Assembly (NCBI RefSeq): GCF_048544455.1 | Contig: NC_133526.1 | Coordinates: forward strand, 1,752,001-1,816,000 | Direction: 5' to 3' | From: Silene latifolia | Taxonomy: Eukaryota > Streptophyta > Magnoliopsida > Caryophyllales > Caryophyllaceae | Length of the DNA stretch: 64,000 nucleotides | Shown: in pieces, positions 13,402 through 23,893 of the stretch | Numbering within the stretch: position 1 is the first letter of the stretch | How the letters are laid out: each line of letters opens with the position of its first letter | Program-made: the position numbers and the translations under genes | Notes under the pieces: generated by a model | The model's input: the letters and a program-made list of their open reading frames with translations, nothing else | Database searches by the model: none | What the model was told of the DNA's origin: nothing

Positions 13402-13971
13402 TAGGGGTGTTCAGAATAAACCGAACCGCAAAATCGAAAAAACGTCCATTTTTAAGGTTCGATTAACCAAACCGTTTCCACAAAGCGGTTCTTTGAATCG
13501 AACCGTTAACTTTATTATGGAAAAGGTTCGGTTAAGGTTCGCAATTTTAGATAACCGGTTAACCGCGAACCGAACCGTATCACAAAAAAGTAAGCAAAAA
13601 ATTAAAATATTATATAAAAAACCGTTCGTTCGTTTAATTTTCTTAGTGTATCCAAATTTAAAATTTCTTAAATTGATTAATGCTAAAGTTTAGCTTTTAA
13701 CTTTATTGTAGGGTATAATATATAATGAAAATTTAATTAAACTATTAGAAAAAATTCCCAAAAATTAACGAAAACTGAAAAAAAAGTAATATAGAACGAT
13801 TATCGGTTAACCGGTAACCGAACCGCTAATAACCGTTTAAAGTGGTTAACCGAACCGTTTATAACCGTTTCTAACGGTGTGGTTTAGGTTCGGAGTTTTG
13901 CCGAACCGAACCGTGTGCGAACTGAATTAAATTAGAGGTTCGGTGAACCGAACCGCGAATGAACACCCCTA
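13402..13971. mobile_element. hAT-type foldback element, younger of a nested pair
   Basis: 570 bp with terminal inverted repeats TAGGGGTGTTCA and TGAACACCCCTA and an exact 8-bp target duplication ATATTTAG (13394-13401, 13972-13979). The arms are packed with degenerate GGTTCGGTTAACCG-like palindromic motifs. TAGGG ends and 8-bp targets fit the hAT superfamily. No transposase. Confidence 0.8.
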
Positions 13972-13976
13972 ATATT

Positions 13977-14502
13977 TAGGGGTGTTTATTGGTCCGGACC
14001 GGACCGGGCAAGACCAAACTCTTTGAACCGAAGATCAAAGAAGAGTTAAGAGGTGGACCGCGGACCGGACCATATTAATATTGGTCGGTCCGGTCTGGAC
14101 CATGAAAACGCGTGGATCGAACCGGACCAAAGTTGTCCATATATTATTGTCATTGACATGTTTTAGCATATAGAACTGCAACTCGAGAAGTTCGTAACGA
14201 TCAAAATAAACAATATTATTTTCTTACTAGATTTAATTATATAATTACACATCTTATAATACGTGTAAATAAAGTAAAAAATAAAATCAATAATATTACA
14301 ATTTTAAAACTTCTTTTCTTACATAACTTCGGTCCATGGTCCGGTCCGCGGTCTATCCAGTTTGGTCCAGAATCGGGCCGAAGACCAAAGTCGAATAAAT
14401 AGGTGGAGCATGGACCAGACCAAACAAAATTTGGTCTTGGTCCGAACCAAATGGTCCAGTCCAGTCTGCTCTTTGGTCCGGACCACTGAGTGAACAACCC
14501 TA
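13977..14502. mobile_element. hAT-type foldback element, older of a nested pair
   Basis: About 526 bp, ends TAGGGGTGTTTATTGG and GAACAACCCTA, arms rich in GGTCCGGACC-like motifs. Its own 8-bp target duplication ATTATATT is read at 13391-13398 and 14503-14510 once the neighbouring element is set aside. No transposase. Confidence 0.75.
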
Positions 14503-14737
14503 ATTATATTTCGACAAATTCTCATAAGAGACTGTTTCTCGTTTTTTCATATTAGGAGATAGGAATTTAAATACTGTAAAATTTAGAAAAGTGATGGAAA
14601 AAATACAATTTGTTAATTCGTAAAAGTAAATTTTAAGAGGGTTGTATATTTACTGATTTGCCTTCGGTTATGTGTTTTATATATTTTTTTTATATATATA
14701 TTTCGATAATAGTTGTAATATTAGGAGAAAACGGATT

Positions 14738-14956
14738 ACGCATCTGAGGTAGTACCTAGATCTTATAGTTTTTGAGTATATACACATTTTTTCTGAGCAT
14801 ATTACCATTTATAAATATAGTTTTTGAGCAATATTATATTTTTTTAGTGTAATATTTTATTAAATGTGCTCAAAAACTCTATACTAAAGCAGAACTCATA
14901 AACTTTAAAATAAAACTCAAAAAATAAATAATAAAAGGTACTAACTCAGATGTATA
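14738..14956. mobile_element. MITE-like element, same family as 930-1267
   Basis: Inverted ends around GCATCTGAGGTAGTACCT and its relative GGTACTAACTCAGATGTA. The interior is AT-rich with CTCAAAAACT-type motifs. Non-coding. Confidence 0.5.
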
Positions 14957-15158
14957 GTTTATAAACTGTAATATTTAGTGTTGTTTTGACTTTTGATAAT
15001 GATTACAAAGTATTTTACAATTAACGGTGAACTTTAAAAAGGTGAACTATTTGAGTAATCATTCATGACCATTTAATTTAGTAGTAGTATTATTAGCTCT
15101 GAAGGATCTCCGTACAACTTACTATGACACATTTGTTAATTAGAAGATTTTGGATGTA

Positions 15159-15466
15159 CTCCCTTCCATTTACTATGATCTTTAATTTTTTAAAATGGAT
15201 TATTCATTTTTTCTTTTCCTTTTTATTTTTGGAAATTTTTATACTTATTTTATTTATCTCTCCCATCACCAAACCCCACCAAACTCTTTTACTTCTATTT
15301 TATTATTTTTTTTAGTGTTTTAGTCTCACAATTCCTTATTTAACTCCTAATTATTCATCCCTCTCTCTTATTGCCAAACCTCACCCCACCCTTTTACTCC
15401 TATTTTATTCATCGTCAGTGCCCACTGCCCACAAACAAAAGGAAGATTATAGTGAATAGGAGAGAA
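15159..15466. mobile_element. Stowaway-like MITE
   Basis: 308 bp with partly matching inverted ends (CTCCCTTCCATTTACTATGATC and GATTATAGTGAATAGGAGAGAA) flanked by TA. The interior CACCAAACCCCA and CCCACAATTC-type motifs are shared with the element at 49088-49400. Tc1/mariner-derived, non-coding. Confidence 0.65.
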
Positions 15467-15758
15467 TATGTGTTTCGACACAAATGAAGGAGAGAGACAA
15501 TTTTTCCCCTAAATCGTTTCTTTAATGGAAAGATTTTAATTAAGCTTTAGGGAAGGAAAATGGATATGTTTGTAACTATGCCTTAGGGTGTTTTCGTTTG
15601 AAAAAGGGTTTTGTTTGTAGGGTGTAAGGATTCGAAGTGGACAATTAACAAGTTCCTAAAAAAAGTATATAAACATAAAAAGAATTCATTGTAAAAAAAT
15701 GGATTAAGTGTAGACTCAATCTCGATGATTGGTTAGTTTAGCTCGATGATCGGTTGGA

Positions 15759-16330
15759 TTTTTTTTTTTTTTTTTTTTTTTTGATTAGGTAAGAAAACTA
15801 GGTTGATCATCTAGGGTAAGACCAACCTATCTCATCCTTTCGAATGAGGGAGGTAAGTTGAAGCCACCGGCTATCAAACCACCTCGAAAGAGTTGGACAT
15901 GAATGTCCAACTGAAGCCATGAAGTCAGCAACCTTGTTAGCTTTACGAAAGCAATGTTTAATTATCACTTCATCGAAAAAATGAAGGTCTAATTTCACAT
16001 CCTTGATAATACTATAAATTTCCCACGGAATTTGCCAAGTACCTCGAATCGAGTTAATAACACATAAGTTATCACCCTCCACAATTAACTTTGAGATTCC
16101 TAAGTATTTAGCTGCTAAAATACCTTCTTTTAAAATAAGTGCTTCCGCAACAAGGATACTATTGGATCCGCACTTTTTTACTCCCAACAAAACGACTTTA
16201 CCATTGTGATCTCTTATAGAATATCCTAAAGCAGCATTATTACCTTTTATTCTCGATCCGTCAAAATTTAGCTTTAGGAAATAATTTGTAGGTTTTTCCC
16301 ACCAAATCTCTTCCTTACTAGAATTGTTAT
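15759..16330 (-). pseudogene. LINE ORF2 3' remnant: RNase H domain
   Basis: A poly(T) run at 15759-15782 is the poly(A) tail on the minus strand. Upstream of it, an open frame from about 16330 to 15807 encodes a plant LINE-type RNase H (RVT_3-like): KLNFDGSRIKG, then LVAEALILKEGILAAKYLG, LIVEGDNLCVINSI, and HCFRKANKVADFMA near the end. The acidic residues of the active site (FDGS, AEAL, EGDN, KVAD) are all present. The reverse transcriptase is absent, so this is a 5'-truncated copy. No convincing target duplication. Confidence 0.8.
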
Positions 16331-16500
16331 TGTTATTGGAGGGCTGGATTGAACTGCTTCACAAGTAAAGTAAAGAATAAAAATGGAAGGGAGTAAAATC
16401 AATTAAGTGGGCTTTTTTGTATAACAATTGTTATTGGAAAGCTGGTCCAATTTCAATCAAGCAATTGATCGAGTTTGCTTCAAACCAAGATAGTATCATT

Positions 16501-16942
16501 GTTGTCAGAATTTCTATTCGATTTTACGTTCTAAAAGTGTTTTGTCGATCCTGAATCTTACGATTCTATCATGGTGGTAGAATCTTACTATCCTATATGT
16601 TTGAAAATTTATAGAAATAGGATTATAATACGATCCTACGATCTTATTACGATCCCACGATCCGATTCCATAATAAAAATATTAATATATTTTTTTATAT
16701 TATGACATCATAAAATCCAAATTTCGTGTAAGTTGTAGAAACAATGATAGTAAAATCACTAATTTTCAATATTTTATGGATAAATGTAATAAATAAGTGT
16801 TTTGATATTTAATTATATGTTTTTACCGAATAAACAACTATATTTAATGAAATTGTAGGATCATACGATTCTACGATCCGATTTTATTGATTCGATCCTA
16901 TCTTCTTTATCAATCCAAAATAGAATCCCGATCCTAACAACA
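16501..16942. repeat. Foldback repeat with GATTCTACGATCC-like motifs
   Basis: Ends resemble each other as inverted repeats (TGTTGTCAGAAT and GATCCTAACAACA). The interior carries degenerate inverted copies of ACGATTCTA/GATCCTACGATC. Non-coding. No target duplication recognised, so the class is unknown. Confidence 0.4.
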
Positions 16943-17888
16943 TTAGATAGTATAAATAAAATTACGAGTGTTAGCTTTTTAATGCATTTTGAATCACGAA
17001 TTCACGATATATCGATTTTGTATGAAGGAGATATTCATTTTTCAAAATTGGACATGTACACAAGATTCATATATTTTAGATCTCAGTTTATTCTGGTTAT
17101 TGTTAAATACAAATTAAGTACATAAAATTGATACTATAATTTAAACCATTTTATGATAATGTAATTAATTACCAGGGCTACAGTAAAAAGTAAAAACCTT
17201 CAATTTGTAGAACCCAACGGATTTTTTTAATCAAATATCATAATTAGCGAGTTACTATTAGTAACTTAATCTAGGGGGTAATTCATTTAACCTTAAAAAT
17301 AATAATTTTAAACTGAATTCAATTAATTTCCAAAAGTTATTGATTCACATAATCACATGTACGTTGAGGGATTTAATTTCTAGAGCTATTCACTATTTAA
17401 TCGTCAACCTGTCCTAAACATCGACTTAATAACTTGCGAATACGATCCGTGGTAAATTGATTCTAGCAAAACGGAGTACATGCTAATATGCTATAGGACT
17501 CTAGGCCTTTTTTTTATATACATCATTGATTCGCGTAGCTTAGCTGACGCCTGACCGTATGTGACTATGTGAGTCATGACTCATGAGTGCAACGAAAGTG
17601 AGAACGAGAAAAGTAACGTAGCGAAAATAGAAATAAAAAAGGAAATAATAAGTCTCATTACCGAACCCAATTACAGGGATGGAGCTCAAGTAATAAAGAG
17701 CATTACAGAAGGACAAACTTACGAGAAATTAAAACATGCATGGCTTAATTATGATAAGACACAGTACGTACGTAGTCGTGTCGTACCGCCATGCATGCTT
17801 ATTTTTTAGGTTGAAAACAAAAGTAGGTAATTAAGGAGTAGCTATAATTAATCGATTCATATGATTAATTAAGTTACGTCATTGTTAA

Positions 17889-18275
17889 TTAATAAGGACA
17901 GGTGAAGTTGGGGATGTTACAGGCATTGATGAGAACAGCGAGCTCTTTGTTAAGATCGGCGGTGCTAAGTAAACCGCCAAGAAGGCCTCCGAGGCCAAGA
18001 AGGCCACCAAGGGTGGAACCGAGAAGGGAACCAACGAGGCCGGTGCAGATGCAGACTTGTGCATTAGCAGCCACAAGCCCACTAATAAGGCTACAACAAG
18101 GAGTCCCGGCTTGGGAACCCAAAGTAACACCCACCAACGGTATCTGTACACAGATGTCGAGTGCTGGGCACGGTGTTGTTGTTCCTGGTATATATGTTGC
18201 ATTTGCTGTTACAAATGCAAACATGGCTAGGTTTACTAGCATCATTGCTGCTACTGCTTTGGTGTTGGAACCCAT
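17889..18275 (-). CDS. Small secreted hydrophobic eight-cysteine protein, copy 1
   Basis: 128 aa. Residues 1-26 are a signal peptide (hydrophobic MMLVNLAMFAFV, predicted cut after TANA). The mature part has the eight-cysteine pattern of the hydrophobic seed protein/lipid-transfer superfamily: C36, C42, C60-C61, C75-x-C77, C119, C126, expected to form four disulphides. Between C77 and C119 lies a Leu/Gly run (GSTLGGLLGLGGLLGGLL) that makes the core unusually hydrophobic. There is no proline-rich hinge, unlike DC2.15-type relatives. The likely place is the cell wall or surface; ligand unknown. This copy alone ends CPY rather than CP, because its stop codon lies one codon later. Variable residues: A38, I41, V43, S54. 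A TATA box lies 109 bp upstream. Intronless and intact. Confidence 0.88.
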   Translation of the reverse strand: MGSNTKAVAAMMLVNLAMFAFVTANATYIPGTTTPCPALDICVQIPLVGVTLGSQAGTPCCSLISGLVAANAQVCICTGLVGSLLGSTLGGLLGLGGLLGGLLSTADLNKELAVLINACNIPNFTCPY

Positions 18276-18383
18276 TTTTCGTATCGAAATTAAAATGGAT
18301 TAATAATATTAATAATTTTGTGTGTTTAGTATTGTTTGTTGCTTGGAATTAGTTTTGATGATGAAGTCTTCTCTTGTACTGCT

Positions 18384-18392
18384 CCTTTTATA
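18384..18392 (-). promoter_or_regulatory. TATA box of copy 1
   Basis: TATAAAAGG on the minus strand, about 109 bp before the start codon, in the conserved context GCCTATAAAAGGAG shared with copies 3, 4 and 5. Confidence 0.75.
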
Positions 18393-21300
18393 GGCTTTAT
18401 CCAAGGTTAGTTTTGTCATTTCACTCCCATCCACTTTCATTATCATATGAATACAGTATATAAAATACTTAATAATCCTACGTACTTGCTTGAAGCCGGC
18501 CACCATTAAAATTAATCATAGTTTTGCGCATTGAAGATCCTATACTTACGCTTACTGTAACTAAACTCATCCATGTTACTTTCCATGCATTAACGAATTC
18601 CTTTGCTTCTTTTTGTCCACTTACAACTCTTATATCTAAAATGTATGTACGGTTCTTGTAAGTTGTAAGAGAGGTCCTTCATTTGAGAAATAAATAGATA
18701 GTCGTACAAATAGTACTCCGGAGAGGGAGGGGGTGGCGGAATCAAAATTTGTAGTTAGGTGTCGATATTTTCAAGGGTAAACTGTCAATATAATATGTTG
18801 TTGGGACTTTGGACTGTCGTTGCCACTGTGACCTCCTATTAGTCGGATATTTTCTGATTTGGCCAAGCCTGCGCGGATTTTTTTCGTGAGACTTGGTATG
18901 CTACCCGGGCCTTGGGTGGTACCCAAATTGACAGATGGGCACTCTCATTCGGGGTACTGAAGACAATTTAATGGGTTGATCCCTCTTAAGTTTGACTTTT
19001 ATTTTTATTCGTAAGGGTCAGGAATTCCTGATCACTTGTTTAAGAGATGAGAGCCCTTACCACTCACATCAGCCAACTTTGTTAGTTATCTAGAGTTTGT
19101 AGTTTTAGAATATTCTTTATTATATAGATGTTATATATACGTGATCATCGTATAATTTGTATTATTAATATACATCTTATAAAAATAAGAATATAAACAA
19201 ACGAATGAGACGGGAAGAGTATTTATTATGATAACGAACGAACCATCGATTAATACTAATACAATTGTGTTTATGATTTCTCCCTAACCTACATTCTAAA
19301 GGAGGATCCATACTCTGTGAATAAAATCTAGTCGTTGGGTACGGTATCTTAAACCATACTTTATCAGGAACTTAGCTGCCATGAATTGAATATGGCAGTG
19401 TATATAAACTAGTACGGAGTATAAACAAAGTAATTTCAGAAACCAAATTGCTTGATTAAGCTAGTTGTTTAATTGGGTTGCAACTTCCAAAAATTGTTAG
19501 ACCAATCACATACATCACCGACGACTCTTGATCAATCTCAAATAATACATTGTTATGAACAATAATAATTTCTAAAATCTCGATGAATGCTATAATGCCA
19601 CTTTATTAGGATCATGTTCTCAATTTAGATCAGATTGATAATATAGTACTCATAATTAAAATAGTAACTCTCCTAATATAGTAATAAAGTCTTATTTCTT
19701 TTGGGTTCGAAATAATCTAGGTCATTATTAGTTTGTGTATCAACTAGACAACTAGTTATTTTTGTGCATTTTTTGTGCATGGTGGACAGGATTCTTTTTT
19801 TTTTTTTTGTGCATTTTAATGAAATTTAATAAATAAATTATCGAATTAGTACCTATTATATATTCTTCCGTGTCAATCATTTGTTTAATTTGATTACAAT
19901 ACCATTCACAAACAATAAAAAAAATGATAATTGAAACAAGATACTATTTTCCGTAAAATGTAAAGTAATGTTAAAGATGCCAACATATATAACACATAAT
20001 TAGAGTTGAATTGGTGCAATTACCCGGTTGGTAGTCTCCTTTTATACTCGGAGGTACTCTATATGTCTCAGTTCGAATCCCAAATGTTACTTCGCTTTAG
20101 TATATGTCATTTTATTATATCTTTCAAAATCATCGATCTAGGACTAAAACCGACACTTCATGTAGCGGCTTGCCCTCAGATATCCAAAAAGAAGAAAAAA
20201 CAAATTGATGGCGTTAAATCCATTGATGAAAGATAATTTGAAATGAGCATACACTAATTCGATAATTAATTTATAAATTAGCTTCAAAAAGAAAAAAACT
20301 TTCATTGTGGAACTAAAACTCAATAGCCAATATATACCACCCGACAATCATTCCAGTATGGCGGTGCGTCCATTTTTTTTGTTTTAAAAAAAATGTGCGC
20401 ACTGCCATACTAAAGTATGAAACTGTTCTAGTTAGATTTGTTTTGGGTCGAAAAGACCGTTATGATTAGTGGCGGATCCAAAAAAAAAAATTCTTTGTGG
20501 GTTCCCTAATACCTATTTCCACATAAAAATATAAATTTACTCTGTTTTTACCTAAAATAAATGGGACTAAATTACATAAATAAAAAAATTCCGTTTGCGG
20601 TGTCCCGGGACCCCGAGAAGAGGCCCCTGGCTATGACCACAAGTCATTGGGCTTATCTTCAAGTGTTCAACATCGTCCTCTTGGTTGAATCGGATTGTAA
20701 TTGAGGGTTAATTATTGTTGTGTCTATTCGAGTTGATTAGGGTTAGAATTTGCATGTTATATGAGCGATCCTTATTTTTGAATGAATTTTTGATGTTTTG
20801 CTTGTAGATTTCAAATTTTGATCATTACATGTACGAATTCAAGTTGGCTAAAATTGACGAGATATCAAACACCAACAACAGTAAGATCTCTCACCGTACC
20901 AATAAGGGCAATAACAATGATTGTAATTTTAGACTCGTTTTGATAATTTCATTATAGATTCATGGTTAATGAGTAGTCTCTTAATCTAGGGTTTGATTAA
21001 ACCTAAATGTACTAACTATAATTAATCTCAGTTAATTTCCCAAGTTTTGATTCACATGCATGTACGTTTAATCCGGGCTTCTTAATTGATTATTACTTCA
21101 GATATGATCGTAATTAATTAATACTCGCTCCCGGCCTCAGTCACAATCATTTGTTTATGTTCGATTATATGCTAGCGGAGATGTCAAACTCTAGGCCGGC
21201 TTTGTATCCGTCGTGAATTCACGCGTAGCTCAGCTACCGGCTACCGCATACTGTTATGATTGAGTCATGACTCATGAGTGTAAATAAAGAGAGAAAATAA

Positions 21301-21581
21301 GAAACAAGTCTCATTACCAAACCCAATTACAAGGACGGAGCTTAACGTAAGGTGCATTACAGAAAGACAAACATACGTAAAAGCTAGGGTTAAGTAGATA
21401 ACTAGATATGCATGCATGGCGGATGGCAAGACACAGTAGTACGTACCGCCATGCATGCATGCTTTAGAAGATTGCATGGTATGCATTATTATTTAGGTTG
21501 AAAACAAAAGTACGTAATTAAGTAGCTTGTAATCGTCCATTCATATATATGATTAAGAATGGATATTAATTTGTATGTTAA
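18393..21581. other. Spacer between copies 1 and 2
   Basis: Contains only duplicated flanking DNA: the 5' flank of copy 1 and the 3' flank of copy 2. Around 20470-20640 is a stretch resembling an old transposon end (GTGGCGGATCC...) that is also in the right arm (39700-39850). No supportable gene. Confidence 0.55.
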
Positions 21582-21965
21582 TCAAGGGCAAGTGAAGTTG
21601 GGGATGTTACAGGCATTGATAAGAACAGCGAGCTCTTTGTTAAGATCGGCGGTGCTAAGTAAACCGCCAAGAAGTCCTCCAAGGCCAAGAAGGCCACCAA
21701 GGGTGGAACCAAGAAGAGAACCAACGAGGCCGGTGCAGATACAGACTTGTGCATTAGCAGCCACAAGCCCACTGATAAGGCTACAACAAGGAGTCCCAGC
21801 TTGGGAACCCAAAGTAACACCCACCAACGGTATCTGTACACAGATGTCGAGTGCTGGGCACGGTGTTGTTGTACCTGGTATATATGTTGCATTTGCTGTT
21901 ACAAATGCAAACATGGCTAGGTTTACTAGCATCATTGCTGCTACTGCCTTGGTGTTGGACCCCAT
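21582..21965 (-). CDS. Small secreted hydrophobic eight-cysteine protein, copy 2
   Basis: 127 aa, identical to copy 1 except that it lacks the final Tyr (A38, I41, V43, S54). Intact signal peptide and all eight cysteines. Its 5' flank pairs with that of copy 6 (49.9 kb), while its 3' flank pairs with those of copies 3 and 4, so the gene sits at a switch between flank types. The TATA box is altered to TATAAGAAGG, as in copy 6; expression may be lower than for copies with TATAAAAGG (inference). Intronless. Confidence 0.87.
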   Translation of the reverse strand: MGSNTKAVAAMMLVNLAMFAFVTANATYIPGTTTPCPALDICVQIPLVGVTLGSQAGTPCCSLISGLVAANAQVCICTGLVGSLLGSTLGGLLGLGGLLGGLLSTADLNKELAVLINACNIPNFTCP

Positions 21966-22081
21966 TTTTTTCGTATTGAAATTAAAATGGATTAATTAAT
22001 ATTAATAATTTTTTGTGTTTAGTAATATATTGTTTGTTTCTTGGAATTAGTTTTGATGATGAACTCTTCCTCTTCTTGTTT

Positions 22082-22091
22082 CCTTCTTATA
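22082..22091 (-). promoter_or_regulatory. Altered TATA box of copy 2
   Basis: TATAAGAAGG on the minus strand in place of TATAAAAGG; same spacing to the start codon as in the other copies. Confidence 0.6.
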
Positions 22092-23275
22092 GGCTTCATC
22101 TAAGGTTAGTCTTGTCATTTCACTCCCTTCCTCTTTAATCACATCCTTAATAATTAATTACCACTTTCATTAACATATACATATACCATACATGTACACA
22201 TACGGAATAATTCTTAAGCCTAGTTGCTTGGTGCCACCATTAAAATCATAGTTTTGCGCATTATGGATCCTATACTGACGCTTACTGTAAGTGAACTCAT
22301 CCATGTTACTTTCCATTAACGATTCCTTCAATTCAAGAATGGTCCTTCATTTTACGAATAATTAAATAGACAGATAGTCGTACATTGTACTCCGTAGGTG
22401 TCCATAAGGGTGGAGTTTAATGGTTAACAACCTGGATGGAACTCCCAAGGCCGAGCCTAAGGATATCATGTATACTCAATGCAGGTTTCCTTGTTATATA
22501 TACATGATCATCGTATAATATGTATTATTAATATACATCTTAGAAAAATAAGAATAAAAATAAACAAATGAATGAGACAGGAAGAGTATTTATTATGATA
22601 ATGAACGAACCATCGATTAATACAGATTATACGATGATCATGTATATATAACATCAATAATAAAGAATATTCAAAGACTACAAACCCTAGATAATACTAA
22701 TACAATTGTGTTTATGATTTCTCCCTAACCTACATTCTAAAGGAGGATCTATACTCTTGAATAAAATCTAATCGTTGGGTACGGTATCTTAAGCCATACT
22801 TTATCAGGATTCAGGAACTTAGCTGCGATGAATTGAATATGGCAGTGTATATAAACTAGTATAAACAAAGTAATTTCATAAACCAAGTTGCTTGATTAGG
22901 CTAGTTGTTTAATCGGGTTGCAAATTCCAAAAATTGTTAGAATGGAATATACTCCTACCTCAGTAGAATTGAATTAGACCAATCACATACATCACCGACG
23001 ACTCTTGATCAATCTCAGATAATACATTGTTGCGAACAATAATAATTTCTAAAGTCTCGATGAATGCTATAATTCCACTTTATTAGGATCATGTTCTCAA
23101 TTTAGGTCAGATTGATAATACAGTACTCATAATTAAAATAGTAAGTCTCCTAATATAGTAATAACGTCTTATTTCTTTTGCCTTCGAAATAATCTAGGTC
23201 ATTATTAGTTTGTGGATCAACTAGGCAACTAGTTATTTTGAAATTCTTAGCACCATATTTATATAAAATTTTATA
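22092..23275. repeat. Duplicated 5' flank of copy 2
   Basis: Matches, inverted, the DNA upstream of copy 6 (43690-43948 and 48025-49784, which is interrupted there by a Copia element and a Stowaway). It includes a local inverted pair around ATACGATGATCATGTATATA (22500 and 22630). No gene. Confidence 0.7.
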
Positions 23276-23554
23276 TTGATAGATTGAATGGGTTTTAAAT
23301 TTTATGTAGTTTCGATATGGAGTATAATAATCTTCTGCATATATTGCATGGTTGAGTTTTTTTTTTTCATTTTAATTTAATTTAATAAACTATGTGTTGA
23401 ATTAGTGCTTATTTAGTTATTTGGTATTCGGCAGTGCTAATTATTTATTTACTTTTGATTAAACTATCATTCACAAGCAATAAAAAGAAAATAAGAAAAT
23501 AATTGAGACAAAGGAGATACTAACTTTCGCAAATTAGTAAAGTATTTCGTAATA

Positions 23555-23759
23555 CTCCCTCTGTCCCGTTCATTTGTTAACCTTTTCCATTTTGGGGTGT
23601 CTTAGTCATTTGTTGTCCTTTCTATTTTAAGAATGGATTTGGTGAGTAATTTGATCTCACTCAATTTATTCCAATTAGTCATTTAGTAATTGACCCCCTA
23701 CCCTTTCCTTGGTCTTTGTGCCAAAACCGAAGGATCACAAATGACTAGAACGGAGGGAA
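23555..23759. mobile_element. Stowaway MITE
   Basis: 205 bp, ends CTCCCTCTGTCCCGTTCATT and its imperfect complement ATGACTAGAACGGAGGGAA, flanked by TA. The classic plant Stowaway form; non-coding. Confidence 0.8.
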
Positions 23760-23893
23760 TACTAAAGATGCCAACATAGCAAATACTACCTCCAATCTGC
23801 ATCAAACTACCAATTCATTTCTTAAAGTCAAACTTGCTGAATGTTTAAGGAGATTCTTATATGTATGAAACTTATATTTTCACCATTACTATT

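Larger units (their letters stand above)
17440..22091. repeat. Left copy of an inverted segmental duplication
   Basis: Holds gene copies at 17.9 and 21.6 kb and the DNA between them. The right copy, inverted, is about 38115-43200. Landmarks matched in order: the TTGTAATTGAGGGTTAATTA block (about 20700 with 39620), the CCAAATGTTACTTCGCTTTA block (20080 with 40225), GAGTCGTCGGTGATG-type sequence (19520 with 41165), and the GTAGTTAGGTGTCGATATTTTC block (18750 with 41900). The intergenic parts hold no other gene. Confidence 0.8.

Noticed and set aside
17576-17809. 77-codon plus-strand frame beyond copy 1
   Set aside because: Lies in the duplicated 3' flank and is not kept open in the matching flanks of copies 5 and 6.
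17902-18303. 133-codon plus-strand frame opposite the eight-cysteine gene, repeated at the other copies
   Set aside because: Arg/Pro-rich antisense shadow kept open only because the genes are conserved; no signal or domain.
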